Assembly (NCBI GenBank): GCA_024102975.1
Contig: JAGFJD010000060.1
Span: 1 to 64,000, forward strand
Length of the DNA: 64,000 nt
Direction of reading: 5' to 3'
Origin: Phaeodactylibacter sp.
GTDB taxonomy: Bacteria; Bacteroidota; Bacteroidia; Chitinophagales; Saprospiraceae
The first letter of the stretch is position 1; each line of letters opens with the position of its first letter. The notes under the pieces are model-generated. The model saw only the letters and a program-made list of their open reading frames with translations, searched no databases and was not told where the DNA came from. Made by a program: the position numbers and the translations under genes. Below are positions 8,148-18,204 of this stretch, piece after piece.

Positions 8148-9905
8148 TTATTTGTTCTCCGGCAAAAAAATGTCAATGGCGGTGCCCTCGCCCTGCCGGG
8201 GTTCGACACTGATGCTGCCCTTGTATTGCCGGACGTACTCTTCCACGTTTTTCAGCCCGTTCCCATATTGTACGCTGTTTTTGTCAAAGCCGACCCCATT
8301 GTCCTCAATGTGGATCGATAACCCTCCTTCGGCCCGGGTGATCAGGGCGCTGAGGCGGCGGGCTTCTGCATGGAGCAACACATTAGCCGCCAGGGTAAGC
8401 ACGATCTTGTAGATGGCCAGCCCCATTTCCCAATCCGGTTTTTCTTCCAGCCCCCGGACCACGTATTTCACCTCCAGCTGGCTTCTTTCGGAAAGGGCGT
8501 GAAAGAATCCCCCTACTTCGTCCAGCCAGTCAATAGAGTCTTTATCCAGCAGGCGCTCTACATTGCGGGCGTTTTTGTAGGCCTCGCCCATCATTTTCAG
8601 CACGTTCTGCATATCCTCCTGGCTGAGCGTGCCGTTCCGCAGCGCCTCGATGTTGGCTTCCTGCAACCAGCGGGTGGCGGCCAGCTGGCTGCCCACCGTA
8701 TCGTGGAGGGTTTTGGTGATCTTCTTCCGCTCGCGTTTCTCCCCTTCCAGCCTGGCGCTTTCATTGGAGAGCTGGATGTCGTCCAGCAGCGCATTGACCC
8801 TGCGCTGGTGCTCGATCATCTGAAGCTGCAGCGCCAGCGCATTGGCCTTGCGCTTCCGGTACTGCCAGAACGCCAGGGCGCCGAACCCGGACAGGAAGAC
8901 CAGGAAAACCGACAGCCACATGTAGAGGCGTTTATTTTCGATCTGATGCTCCAGGGCGCTGACCGAGGCGGCCACCTTGTCGAGGGAGGCCTGGTCGAGC
9001 GCGCTGACCCTGCCGCCAAGGGCCTGGCGGGCAGTAGCGAGCAGGGCGCGGGCCTGTTCCGGATTGCCGTCGGCAGCTGCCATTTCCGCCAGGTTGAGGC
9101 TGGCGTCGAAGATGGAGAGGGAATCGCCGGCTTTTTCTGCCCACGATATGCTGTTGCCGTAGTTCTCCCTTGCCTTTGCCCTCTGGCCTTCGGCCTCGTC
9201 GATGCCGGCCAGCACGTTATAGGCCATAGCCATTTTTGCGTACTCCTCCTCCCTTTCGAAAGCGGGAATGGCCGCCTCGATATAAGGCCGGGCCTCTTTA
9301 TATTCTTTCAGCTGATAGAACAAGTCGCCGGCGCCATAGCCGCTGATCGCCATCCCGACGGAATCTCCCAGGGCCCGGAAAAGCGTGTCGGCACGTTGGA
9401 AATATCCGAGCGCCTGTCGAAAATCCCCCAGGCTTTTGTTCGGGTTGGCCAGATCGACCAGCGCATTGGCCAGGGCAAAAGAATCCTTCAGTACTTCGAA
9501 CAGGGCCACCGCCCTTTCGGCAAACCGGCGGGCCGTTTCGTAATTGCCTTCGGCATCTTTCAGGATGGCAATGTCCTGATACAGCCCTGCCGCTTCCCGC
9601 CGGCCCCCCCGCTGTTCCTGGATGGCAAGGGCCAGTTGGTAATGGCGCAGGGCGGCAGCCCAGTTTCGCATCCCTTCTTCTGCCCTGCCCATAGCCTGGT
9701 AGCTGTCGGCCGTCCTGCCTTCCTGCTCATATCGTCCGGCCAGTTCCAGGGCCTGAGCGGCCAGCGACCGCATGGCCGGATAATCCTGCCCGTCATAGGC
9801 GCGCCAGGCGGCGTCGAGCAGCTGTTGAATGCTGTCGGGGGACTGGGCCTCCGCTTGCGGAAACCACGGGAAGAAAAGGAAATATGCCGCCAGGAGGTAT
9901 CTCAT
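8148..9905 (-). CDS. Sensor histidine kinase with periplasmic TPR domain
   Basis: 585 residues. A signal peptide (about 1-21) is followed by a TPR-rich helical sensor region (about 25-300), one membrane helix at about 325-345, then a HisKA_3 dimerisation domain with KRERKKITKTLHDTVGSQL (phosphoacceptor His near 401) and a HATPase domain with DNGVGFD near 535 and NGLKNVEEYV. This architecture (TPR, single membrane helix, HisKA_3) is common in Bacteroidota and pairs with LuxR-type regulators, two of which follow directly. The stimulus is unknown; TPRs may bind a peptide or protein partner in the periplasm. It is 23 bp downstream of the unknown gene that opens the operon. Confidence 0.92.
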   Translation of the reverse strand: MRYLLAAYFLFFPWFPQAEAQSPDSIQQLLDAAWRAYDGQDYPAMRSLAAQALELAGRYEQEGRTADSYQAMGRAEEGMRNWAAALRHYQLALAIQEQRGGRREAAGLYQDIAILKDAEGNYETARRFAERAVALFEVLKDSFALANALVDLANPNKSLGDFRQALGYFQRADTLFRALGDSVGMAISGYGAGDLFYQLKEYKEARPYIEAAIPAFEREEEYAKMAMAYNVLAGIDEAEGQRAKARENYGNSISWAEKAGDSLSIFDASLNLAEMAAADGNPEQARALLATARQALGGRVSALDQASLDKVAASVSALEHQIENKRLYMWLSVFLVFLSGFGALAFWQYRKRKANALALQLQMIEHQRRVNALLDDIQLSNESARLEGEKRERKKITKTLHDTVGSQLAATRWLQEANIEALRNGTLSQEDMQNVLKMMGEAYKNARNVERLLDKDSIDWLDEVGGFFHALSERSQLEVKYVVRGLEEKPDWEMGLAIYKIVLTLAANVLLHAEARRLSALITRAEGGLSIHIEDNGVGFDKNSVQYGNGLKNVEEYVRQYKGSISVEPRQGEGTAIDIFLPENK

Positions 9906-9928
9906 CGTTTCAGGTTGATGCCGCCTTC

Positions 9929-10900
9929 TTATACCGTAAACCGGGAATCAATGGACCGCGGGCGGTTCCGGCGGGAACTCATGTTCCGGGTCTTGGCTTT
10001 GCGAACGGTATTGGCAGGTTCCGGCGCTCCGTTCCCGGAAGAGGTATTCCCGGCACCAGCCTGTTCCATATCCAGCAAGCCCCGGGACAGGGCCGGCAGC
10101 TCCTGGTTGCGGAAAGCTTCCGCCTCCTTTTCATTCTCCATGAATACCACCGTCACCGCAAAATTGCCTTCTACCTGCCCGCTGTCGGAATAGGTTTCCG
10201 TGTTGACTTTCAGCCGGGCAGGGTTGATAAAAGGAGCGAAACTGTCGTCCTCCAGGGTGTCGTCCCCTCTGGAAAGCACCAGGATGGATTCGAAAACCCC
10301 GTTTCCCGGGCTGGTGGCAATGAGCCGGTCCTGTTGATCGGAAAGCCGGTAGCCCTTCGGCGCCAGCAGGACGTAGGGATGAAAAAGAGAGGAGGCACCT
10401 GTATCTGTGCCTGGCGCTTGCTGCGCCAGGTAGACGTAAGGGCAATTGTAGGCAGGCGCAAAACCCGGCTGCCTTTCCGGCGCCGGGCGGTTATCCGCAT
10501 CTATGTACGGCATCATATTCGAATAGGCCAGGGGTTCTGCTTCGCCGCCCGGCCCCTTCACCTCCACTTCAACTTTCACCTCCCAGGAACCGGGATCGAA
10601 GCCTGAAGGATGTCGGACTTCGGGTTCCAGGTCAAAATCCATCAGGAAAAAATCGCACGCTTCCTCCTCAGAAGCGTCCTGCAAAGCCGATACGGAAAAA
10701 CGAATGGCTGTCATGCCCGCTTCGTAAACGGCCGGCTGCCCTCCTGCGGCCAGCTCCGGAGTTACTTCCTCGCCTGCCCGCTTGCGGATCGCCACAAACA
10801 GGCGATAACCTGCCCGGCCTTCCTGGCAGGACAGATAGAGATATGGCGCATATAAAAGAAATGTGTCCCTGCTTTTCATAGCGTTTATTTTGGATAACAT
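9929..10900 (-). CDS. Unknown protein, first gene of the two-component operon
   Basis: No family recognised. From the ATG at 10900 the product is 323 residues (MLSKINAMKSRDTF...). The frame is open up to 11161, but the upstream part has poor protein character, and an AGGT lies about 9 bases before 10900; the ATG at 10879 is another candidate. The visible sequence mixes strands such as YLYLSCQEGRAGYRLFVAIRK with acidic loops, and ends in a basic tail (KAKTRNMSSRRNRPRS). No signal peptide or membrane segment is clear. It is followed 23 bp later by the TPR histidine kinase, so it may modulate or report that pathway; this is inference from position only. Confidence 0.55.
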   Translation of the reverse strand: MLSKINAMKSRDTFLLYAPYLYLSCQEGRAGYRLFVAIRKRAGEEVTPELAAGGQPAVYEAGMTAIRFSVSALQDASEEEACDFFLMDFDLEPEVRHPSGFDPGSWEVKVEVEVKGPGGEAEPLAYSNMMPYIDADNRPAPERQPGFAPAYNCPYVYLAQQAPGTDTGASSLFHPYVLLAPKGYRLSDQQDRLIATSPGNGVFESILVLSRGDDTLEDDSFAPFINPARLKVNTETYSDSGQVEGNFAVTVVFMENEKEAEAFRNQELPALSRGLLDMEQAGAGNTSSGNGAPEPANTVRKAKTRNMSSRRNRPRSIDSRFTV

Positions 10901-11417
10901 TTTATTACCTGCAAAAATGAATACATTTAACGGCATTCCTTTACCGGAATCGGCCATCCGGGCGTACCGGAAAACCGGTAGGCCGGAGAGGGGCAAAAAG
11001 GGTATCTGCCAAACATGCTCTAAGGCGGTGGATGTTATCGGATTGGATAAAGTAGGAAAAGTTGCTTTCAGGTTTTTAGCGGCATAAATATAAGCAATAT
11101 TTTGCATTAATGCTCCGTCCGGAGCGGCCAGCCTCCAAATGCCCGCAAAACGGATTTTCAAAAGAAGGCGGAAACCGGGCCGGCGGGCGCAACTCCGGGC
11201 CCGTTTGTCCGTATAAATGGTGCTTTCCCGTCCTGAAGAAGGAAACCCGCACTATAGGTAATTGGAAAATTCAGGTGCCTGTTCCGGCTGTTTGTTTTCA
11301 CAGCAGAACACATAGGCGGCGGCTATTGCAGGCTGTGTGAACTATCTGATGTGCCTGTGTGGTAAATAGTTAATAATTTAGCTTACATTTATTGTCACAA
11401 AAAATCCCCTGAAGCCT
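10901..11417. other. Divergent intergenic region
   Basis: About 515 bases between two divergent genes, holding the promoters of the leftward two-component operon and of the rightward 11418 gene. A small inverted repeat ACCGG-aaaa-CCGGT lies near 10968-10981. The stretch 11360-11400 is AT-rich and a likely promoter for the rightward gene, though no exact TAnnTTTG was found. No RNA gene was recognised. Confidence 0.5.
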
Positions 11418-12095
11418 ATGGCTGATTCTGACACGCACAACCAGAGGTTAAAAGCCATTATTCTCGATGCGCGGATGGCATTTCATCAAAAGGCCCTCGC
11501 CGTCAAAGAGAACCTGCAGCTCGGCGAAGAAGAAGCCGCTGACCTGACGCGGGAGGCGGAAGAAGTGCTCGCCCTGTTTGACCGGCCTGAAACCTGGATA
11601 AACCCCATCCAATACGACAGCCGCGAGCTGTTCAGGTGTATCGACCAGTTTCAGAGAAGCGACGAAGAGGACCTGGAGGATTTTTCGGAAAGCCTGGCAG
11701 TCCTTGTCGGAGCGCTCCGGCAACTGGCCGCTCCGCCGGCCCGGGCCCGCTCAGCCCTGGGCAGCCCTTTCAACGGGCTGATGGAGGAGGCCCTGCTGAA
11801 CAACCGCCGGACCGTCGACGGCATCGAGGCCCTCTACCTCGAAAACGGCCAAAACCTGCACCAGATCGAAGAGTACGCCGAAACCGCATCCCGGCAGGGC
11901 GCGCTGGTCAGCCACTATCTGGAGGAGCTACAGTCCGGCGACCACCAGGCCACCGCCCTGCAGGTCAAGCGGATCAAAGACTGGAACGGATTCTTCCAGG
12001 AGGTCACCGCCGAAACGCCCGTGGAAGATTTCATCCTCGACTGCCAGGATTACAACGACGAACTCCAGCACCAGTGCCCGCTGCCGACGCCGTAA
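11418..12095 (+). CDS. Unknown acidic helical protein
   Basis: 225 residues, no family recognised. The sequence is strongly acidic and predicted helical (for example NLQLGEEEAADLTREAEE and EEDLEDFSESLAVLVGAL), with no signal peptide or membrane segment, so it is probably cytoplasmic. It is the first gene of a rightward run; the next gene starts about 65 bp downstream and encodes a secreted protein of unknown function. The ATG is preceded by an AT-rich leader. Compositional agreement with neighbours and a long uninterrupted frame support it as a real gene. Confidence 0.7.
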   Translation: MADSDTHNQRLKAIILDARMAFHQKALAVKENLQLGEEEAADLTREAEEVLALFDRPETWINPIQYDSRELFRCIDQFQRSDEEDLEDFSESLAVLVGALRQLAAPPARARSALGSPFNGLMEEALLNNRRTVDGIEALYLENGQNLHQIEEYAETASRQGALVSHYLEELQSGDHQATALQVKRIKDWNGFFQEVTAETPVEDFILDCQDYNDELQHQCPLPTP

Positions 12096-12160
12096 CCGGA
12101 AGTGGAATATCGCCCACGGCTCCGGCCCGAATGCCCTGATTGTTGAACCCTAACCTTTCT

Positions 12161-15100
12161 ATGTTCATTATGCGTACCTTCCGACTCTCCGCGTTGTTGT
12201 TCCTGAGTTGCCTGCTTGCCGGCCCGGCCCGGGGCCAGAGCCTGATCGAAGATACTGAAGCGCTGGTGGCAGCCCTGCAGAGCCTGAAATCCCCGGCAAC
12301 AGCCGGCGAAGAAAGCCTGCCCGCACCGGTTATAGATACCGTAATCGTAACCCTTTTCGAAACACCGGAGGGCGACAGCCTGGCCCGGGATACTGTGTGG
12401 GGCGCCCCGGTGCCTCCTCTCTCGCCGGTGGAACGGGCGGCCCAGGCTATGGCCATTTTATATTATTACGACACCCCAACCAAGGAAACCCCGACCACCC
12501 TGCCCCAGTTTCAGTCCATTACCCGCCGGTACGCCGGCAACCCGATGATCAGAAGGTTCCTGGGCGACGAGGAGCTTCTTCCCTACACACAGCTGGTCGA
12601 CACTGTCTTCGCCCGGAGTTTCAGGGAAAAACTGACGCAACTGCAGAGCAGCCCGCGCCAGAAGATGATGTCCTTCCTGCAAACCGAAGAGGCCGTCACG
12701 CCGAGCGCGTACCTGTCCGTCTCCAGGTCGCTGCAAAACCACAGCCGGCCGGCCCTCGAAGGCCAGGTGGCCCTGCGGAAGGCCGCCGGGCAAAGCAACA
12801 GGAACGTCGCCGACGGCCTGGTCAGCGCCCCGGCAATTATCGAAGGGCTCTTCAACTTCGTATTGTCCAAAGCCCAGGAAGAAGTAGCCATCTCCTTCCT
12901 GGAGCGCCTGCTCAGCGAGGACGTACAGCTTATGCCAACGCTCTTCCCCACCGTTTCGCGCACCTTCAAGGGGCACAATTTCACCTACTCAACGTCTTTT
13001 ATCGAACGCCTGCGGACATCCTTCTACGAAGACATGCAACTGTTGCCGGTGCGGCTGCCGGAACTCATCTGGGAAAACGACTACTTCCTCCCGCTAAAGG
13101 AAGATCCTGTAGCCTACAACCTGCTGGTTGCTTTTTACACCGCCGGGCTGGCCCAGAAGGGCATGGCGCTGGATTCCTTCCTGCCCATCACCCACCGCTA
13201 CCTGTACGACACCTACGAGGAAGCCCGGAAAAAAGTGGACCAGGACCTCGTCAGCCAGGCCAATACGCCGGAATATCAGGCCATCATCGGCAGCACCGAC
13301 ACGATCATCGCTCAGATGAAAGCTATTCATAGCCGGCTGGTCAACGAAGAGACAGCGCTCCGGGACACGATCCGGGCCTACAAATTGCGGTTCGGAGAAA
13401 CGGCCAGCCTCCAACTCCTGGCAGACGATGCCCTCGAAAACCCCGACCTGAACTACTCCGCCCTGATGTCCGACCCGCAGGACAGCCTCGGCCTCGGCTT
13501 GCTGTGGCTGCCCGACATGCTGCGCGGCAGGCTGAACCCCGAAAACGTCATGCGCGCCAATACCCTCGAATACTACGACAAATTCTTCGCCCGGGAGTAT
13601 TCTCCCAACCAGTGGCGTTCGGCGGGCCTGTCCCTGGCCCGCAACCTGAACGGTTCCTGGCGCAAAGGATACACCATTCCCGACCTGCTGCGAAGCCGCC
13701 GGAAAGCCCTGGCGGACTATGCGAAAAACGTCCGGCAATGGATACTGGAAACAGACCCGGAAGGCGCCAGGCGGGCGGACCTCCAACGGGCCGAACAAAA
13801 AAGGGTATACCTGGGCCAAACCCTGCTGCCCGCCATGCAGAGCTTCTGGGGGAAGGATAGCCTCGCCAGCCCGGACCAGCTGCTGGCTCTCCGCCTGCTG
13901 GATACCATCGTGGCCGAGCCCGGCAATTTCTACCCTTTCCGCCGACGCTCCACCCTGGCCGATTCGCTGGCCATGGCCCGGAAGGAGCTGACAAGAGTTG
14001 AAGAACGACTGTTCATCCTGAATGAACGGCTGGAAAGAGGGCAAACGGACAACGTCAGGCAAGCCAACCCCATGAGAGGGTACCTGGCCTCTCAGCAACC
14101 TTCCGAGCCTTTTACCGGCATCCTGGCCATGATCGATACCCTCTCGGAACAGTTGCAACTGCTGGACCGGCAGTTCAAAACGCTGGACCGCCTCCGGGGC
14201 GGCGCAGCAGCCCGGGCCCGCGATAATGCCGAACCCATACTGCAGACCACCGACATCCTGGCCCAGCTCTTCTTCTGCCTGCGGTCGCCGGATGAGGAAA
14301 ATAAGTGGATCACCCGCGAACAGCTCAGCTCCGTCATGGACGGCGGGCTCCGCCAACAGGTATTCTTTGGCCTGATGCAGCAACGCCTGCTCGACATCCG
14401 GCCCATCGGCCGCATTTCCCCCAACGGCCTGGCCCAACTGGTGGAACTTACCATCCAGGAATGGCCCCTCCTTGACGACTCCTCCCGCCCGGCTTCTCCG
14501 GGTAGGGACCCGCTCGAAGCCGGCCGCAATACGCCCCCCCGGTTTTACCGCAAAGCCGCCCTGGTGATGAATACCTTCAACCGCATCCTGGAACTGCCGC
14601 TGTTGTCTTCGCCGGAAGGAGGCCTGGCCTTCATCCCGCTCGTCAAACAGGATACGGCCCTGAGCGTGCTGCCCGACCTGTCCCGGCAGGCGCTCGACCT
14701 CATCTACTTCCTCGGCGAGAAGGACCACCGCCATGCCGTCAGCTCCTCCATCCGGCTTTTTTCCGTCATGGACCGGGCCATCGGGAATAATCTGGCCGCT
14801 AATGGAATCAGCAGGCCAAAGAGGAAACGGAACAACAACGTCGTTGGCTTTTTCCGCAATTACGGGGATTTTGTCGCCGACCTGATCGACGCCGATTCTA
14901 CTACAAAGATCACCGCCCTGATGAACGGCATTGCCGATCCCCCCGGCAGTTCCCGCCTCAAGCGCAACCACGACTTCAGCGTTACCCTCAACGCCTACCT
15001 GGGCGGCGCCGTTTACCACGAATGGTGGGATAACCCGGAGGATAACTCTTCCGACCAGTTCTTCGGAATAGCCCCGACCATACCCATCGGCGTCAATATC

Positions 15101-15427
15101 AGCGGGCTGTTCTTCGGCAGGAAAAAACCTTCTTCCTTCTCGGCCTTCCTTTCTTTCCTCGACCTGGGCTCCCTTTTTGCCTATACCGACGGCGGCCAGA
15201 TCGGGGGGGATTCTAAAATATCGTTCAAAAACGTGTTCAAACCCGGCCTGCAGTTTCACTGGAACATCCCCAAATCGCCCTTCTACCTGGGCGTGGGGGC
15301 GCACTACGGGCCCCAATTCCTCGACACAGCCGCAGGCGACGAGCTGTCGGTCCGCTCTTTCCGCTTCTCGTTCCTCAATTTCGGCCTGGATATCCCCATC
15401 AAAACCTTCTACTGGAGCATGAACTAA
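12161..15427 (+). CDS. Large secreted protein of unknown function with a C-terminal barrel-like region
   Basis: About 1088 residues. The start at 12161 (MFIMRTF) or 12170 gives a good signal peptide with core LSALLFLSCLLAG, so it is exported. The middle is helical and rich in charged residues. The last 150 residues alternate hydrophobic and polar positions with aromatic ends (AYLGGAVYHEWWDN, FHWNIPKSPFYLGVG, PIKTFYWSMN), as in outer-membrane beta-barrel strands. There is no T9SS tail. No known family was recognised. It follows the acidic 11418 gene by about 65 bp and precedes the secreted carboxypeptidase, so all may be expressed together. Outer-membrane location is inference. Confidence 0.7.
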   Translation: MFIMRTFRLSALLFLSCLLAGPARGQSLIEDTEALVAALQSLKSPATAGEESLPAPVIDTVIVTLFETPEGDSLARDTVWGAPVPPLSPVERAAQAMAILYYYDTPTKETPTTLPQFQSITRRYAGNPMIRRFLGDEELLPYTQLVDTVFARSFREKLTQLQSSPRQKMMSFLQTEEAVTPSAYLSVSRSLQNHSRPALEGQVALRKAAGQSNRNVADGLVSAPAIIEGLFNFVLSKAQEEVAISFLERLLSEDVQLMPTLFPTVSRTFKGHNFTYSTSFIERLRTSFYEDMQLLPVRLPELIWENDYFLPLKEDPVAYNLLVAFYTAGLAQKGMALDSFLPITHRYLYDTYEEARKKVDQDLVSQANTPEYQAIIGSTDTIIAQMKAIHSRLVNEETALRDTIRAYKLRFGETASLQLLADDALENPDLNYSALMSDPQDSLGLGLLWLPDMLRGRLNPENVMRANTLEYYDKFFAREYSPNQWRSAGLSLARNLNGSWRKGYTIPDLLRSRRKALADYAKNVRQWILETDPEGARRADLQRAEQKRVYLGQTLLPAMQSFWGKDSLASPDQLLALRLLDTIVAEPGNFYPFRRRSTLADSLAMARKELTRVEERLFILNERLERGQTDNVRQANPMRGYLASQQPSEPFTGILAMIDTLSEQLQLLDRQFKTLDRLRGGAAARARDNAEPILQTTDILAQLFFCLRSPDEENKWITREQLSSVMDGGLRQQVFFGLMQQRLLDIRPIGRISPNGLAQLVELTIQEWPLLDDSSRPASPGRDPLEAGRNTPPRFYRKAALVMNTFNRILELPLLSSPEGGLAFIPLVKQDTALSVLPDLSRQALDLIYFLGEKDHRHAVSSSIRLFSVMDRAIGNNLAANGISRPKRKRNNNVVGFFRNYGDFVADLIDADSTTKITALMNGIADPPGSSRLKRNHDFSVTLNAYLGGAVYHEWWDNPEDNSSDQFFGIAPTIPIGVNISGLFFGRKKPSSFSAFLSFLDLGSLFAYTDGGQIGGDSKISFKNVFKPGLQFHWNIPKSPFYLGVGAHYGPQFLDTAAGDELSVRSFRFSFLNFGLDIPIKTFYWSMN

Positions 15428-15495
15428 TGCCCGGGAAGCAGCTGTGGCAACTTTTCCGTATTATTGTGGCGCAGCAAAGGGGAGCAGCCTCATTG

Positions 15496-15549
15496 GTGCA
15501 TTCGTGCATTCGGAGGGGACCTACGCGGGCCCCATATACACGAATGCAC
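15496..15549. repeat. Inverted repeat between two genes
   Basis: Perfect 11 bp arms GTGCATTCGTG (15496-15506) and CACGAATGCAC (15539-15549) around a 32-base GC-rich loop with GGGG/CCCC pairing. It resembles the inverted repeats at 1548 and 39103 in its GTGCATT core. Confidence 0.7.
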
Positions 15550-15604
15550 AAAAGCACTCATACACACCTTGTTGCTGCCCATTTTCCAACAAGAAAACTA
15601 CCTG

Positions 15605-18154
15605 ATGCTCCGAGTACTCCTTAATCTGGCCATCGCATTATGCCTGAGCGCCAGCCTTCCCGCCCAGTTGCTTTCTCCCGGCGAGTTTTTGCCGCACGAG
15701 CACGGGCGGCAGTTCACGCCCCATTACCTGCTGGCAGATTACGCCAGGCACGTTGCGGAAAACAGCCCCTGTGTGCAACTCCTCCGATACGGCAGCACCC
15801 ACGAAGACCGCCCCCTGTTGCTGGCTTTCGTTTCCTCTCCCGAAAACCTGGCCCGGCTGGAGGACATCCGGCAGAACAACCTGCGCCACGCTGGCCTGCT
15901 GGACGGAGAACCCGACCCTGCACTGGACAGGGCCGTGGTGTGGCTGAGCTTCGGCGTCCACGGCAATGAGGCCGGCGCTTCCGAAGCCTCCCTGTCGGCC
16001 CTCTACGAACTGGCCCGGGCCAGCCGGAAAGATATCCCGGAGTGGCTGGAGAATACCATCGTCATCATCGACCCCTGCATCAACCCGGACGGCTTTTCCC
16101 GATATACCGAATGGTACCGCCGCTACGCTCCCCTGAAGCCAACGCCCGAACCCGCCACCTACGAACACGACGAACCCTGGCCCGGCGGGCGCGTCAACCA
16201 CTACCTCTTCGACCTCAACCGCGACTGGGCCTGGCAAACACAGATAGAAACCCAAAGCCGCATCAGGAAATACCAGGAGTGGATGCCCCACATCCACGTC
16301 GACTTCCACGAGCAATTCCCCAACGACCATTACTACTTCGCCCCGGCAGCCCCTCCCTACCACCAGTACATCACCGACTGGCAGGCGGAATTTCAGTACG
16401 ACATCGGCAGGAACCACGCCCGCTATTTCGACCGGGAAGGCTGGCTCTACTTCACCCGCGAAGTGTTCGACCTCTTATACCCCAGCTACGGCGACACTTA
16501 CCCAACTTTCAACGGGGCAATCGGCATGACGCACGAACAGGCCGGGCACGGGATCGCCGGCCTCGCCTACGAGATGGAGAACGGCGATACCCTGACCCTG
16601 ATGGACCGCATACTGCATCATACCGCTACCGCCCTGTCTACGGTTGAGGTGGCCTCAAAAAACGCGCCTCGCATCGTCGGCAACTTTCGGGAATACTTCG
16701 AACGGGCCAATACCAATCCGGCCGGTAAATACAAAACGTTCATCATCCGGGGAGACAACCCTAAAGGGCGCCTCGACGCGTTCCGGCAACTGCTGGACAA
16801 AAACGGGATCCGCTATGGCATGGGCGGCAACTCCGGAAACGCCTGGGCTTACAATTACCAGTCCGGCCAGGAAGAGGATATCTTCATAGAACCCGCCGAC
16901 ATCCTGGTCAGCGCCTACCAGCCCAGGTCCGTCCTGGCCCAGGTGTTGCTGGAACCAGAACCGGAACTGGAAGATACCTTGACCTACGACATCACCGCCT
17001 GGGCTCTGCCCTATGCCTACGGGCTGGAGGCCTATGCTACCACCCGGAGGGTGAATCCCGTTTTTCCATGGGAAGCCGGCCCGGGCGCCGACAGCCTCAA
17101 GGCCGGCTCTTCTCCATACGCCTACATCGTGGAATGGACGTCCCTCGCCGACGCCCGCTTCCTGGCGGCCCTGCTGCAAAAAGGAGTTAAGGCGCGCTTC
17201 GCCACCAGCGCCTTCGCGATAGAGGGGCGGCAATACGAAGCCGGCACCATCGTCATATCCCTCGCCGATAACCGCAAAATGGGCACCGACAGCTTTCACG
17301 GGTTGATAGCCGGCGCCGCCCGCGAATTCGGGCAGCCGGTTCACCCGGTGGGCACCGGCTTTTCCGACAGCGGTTTCGACCTGGGCTCCGCCAGCCTGCA
17401 ATTCATCGAACCGCCCCGGGTAGCCGTCCTCACCGGCGAAGACACCTACGCCAACAGCTACGGAGAGGTGTGGCACTTTTTCGAACAAAGCCTGGGCTAT
17501 CCCCTTTTCCCGATCGCTCCGGAAAAGGTCAGCGGCATCGAATTTTCGGACTACAACGTCCTCGTCATGCCGGAAGGAGAATACGATATCGATGACGACG
17601 CCATGGAATCCCTCCGGGAATGGATCGGGCGGGGAGGCCGGCTGATCGCCATCGGCAATGCCCTTTCTGCGCTCGAAGGCAAGGAAGGCTTCAGCCTGTC
17701 CCGCTACGCCACGGAAGAAGCCGAAAGCGAAGCCGATGAGGAACGCCAACAAGCCAGCCTGGACCGCCGCCTGGATCCCTACGCCGGGCAATCGCGCCGA
17801 TACATCAGCCGGAGCATCCCGGGGGCCATTTTCCGGCTCCAGCTCGACCACACGCATCCTCTGGCCTTCGGGCTGAAAAGCTACTACTCTCTCAAGACCA
17901 GCAACCATTTTTACGAGCTGCTCAAAGACACCTGGAATGTCGGCTACATCGGCGAAACGCCGGAAGTGGTCGGATTTGCCGGCGCCAATGCCCTGAAGAA
18001 TGCCCGGAACACAGCCGTCTTCGCCGTTCAGAACAAAGGCAGGGGCGCCGTCATTTATATGGCCGACAACCCCTTGTTCCGCGGATTCTGGGAAAACGGG
18101 AAGTTCCTGTTCTGCAATGCGCTGTTTTTTGCGGGGCAGGGAGTAGAGCGGTGA
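15605..18154 (+). CDS. Secreted M14-family zinc carboxypeptidase
   Basis: 849 residues from the ATG at 15605, which opens a signal peptide (MLRVLLNLAIALCLSASLPAQ); an earlier start at 15464 would put 47 unlikely residues in front. The peptidase_M14 domain shows the zinc motif HGNE (H119, E122), the substrate-binding stretch LNRDW near residue 204 and VDFHEQF near 233 with the third zinc histidine. A C-terminal part (from about residue 600) has a flavodoxin or glutamine-amidotransferase-like pattern (VAVLTGEDTY, VLVMPEGEYD, GGRLIAIG) often joined to this peptidase in Bacteroidota. It would trim C-terminal residues from extracellular or periplasmic peptides. No T9SS tail. Confidence 0.9.
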   Translation: MLRVLLNLAIALCLSASLPAQLLSPGEFLPHEHGRQFTPHYLLADYARHVAENSPCVQLLRYGSTHEDRPLLLAFVSSPENLARLEDIRQNNLRHAGLLDGEPDPALDRAVVWLSFGVHGNEAGASEASLSALYELARASRKDIPEWLENTIVIIDPCINPDGFSRYTEWYRRYAPLKPTPEPATYEHDEPWPGGRVNHYLFDLNRDWAWQTQIETQSRIRKYQEWMPHIHVDFHEQFPNDHYYFAPAAPPYHQYITDWQAEFQYDIGRNHARYFDREGWLYFTREVFDLLYPSYGDTYPTFNGAIGMTHEQAGHGIAGLAYEMENGDTLTLMDRILHHTATALSTVEVASKNAPRIVGNFREYFERANTNPAGKYKTFIIRGDNPKGRLDAFRQLLDKNGIRYGMGGNSGNAWAYNYQSGQEEDIFIEPADILVSAYQPRSVLAQVLLEPEPELEDTLTYDITAWALPYAYGLEAYATTRRVNPVFPWEAGPGADSLKAGSSPYAYIVEWTSLADARFLAALLQKGVKARFATSAFAIEGRQYEAGTIVISLADNRKMGTDSFHGLIAGAAREFGQPVHPVGTGFSDSGFDLGSASLQFIEPPRVAVLTGEDTYANSYGEVWHFFEQSLGYPLFPIAPEKVSGIEFSDYNVLVMPEGEYDIDDDAMESLREWIGRGGRLIAIGNALSALEGKEGFSLSRYATEEAESEADEERQQASLDRRLDPYAGQSRRYISRSIPGAIFRLQLDHTHPLAFGLKSYYSLKTSNHFYELLKDTWNVGYIGETPEVVGFAGANALKNARNTAVFAVQNKGRGAVIYMADNPLFRGFWENGKFLFCNALFFAGQGVER

Positions 18155-18204
18155 GGTTCCTTTTGGGGGGGAAAGGGGTAAAGGTGCGGTGCAGCGCTGA
18201 ACAG

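Noticed and set aside
8370..10193. Open frame of 607 codons on the plus strand
   Set aside because: Antisense to the TPR histidine kinase, whose domains and motifs are clear.
10901..11161. N-terminal extension of the unknown 9929 gene up to 11161
   Set aside because: The extra part reads like translated intergenic DNA and a better ribosome-binding context lies at 10900.
13094..15316. Open frame of 740 codons on the minus strand
   Set aside because: Antisense to the exported 1088-residue protein; that strand has a signal peptide and even composition, the shadow has none.
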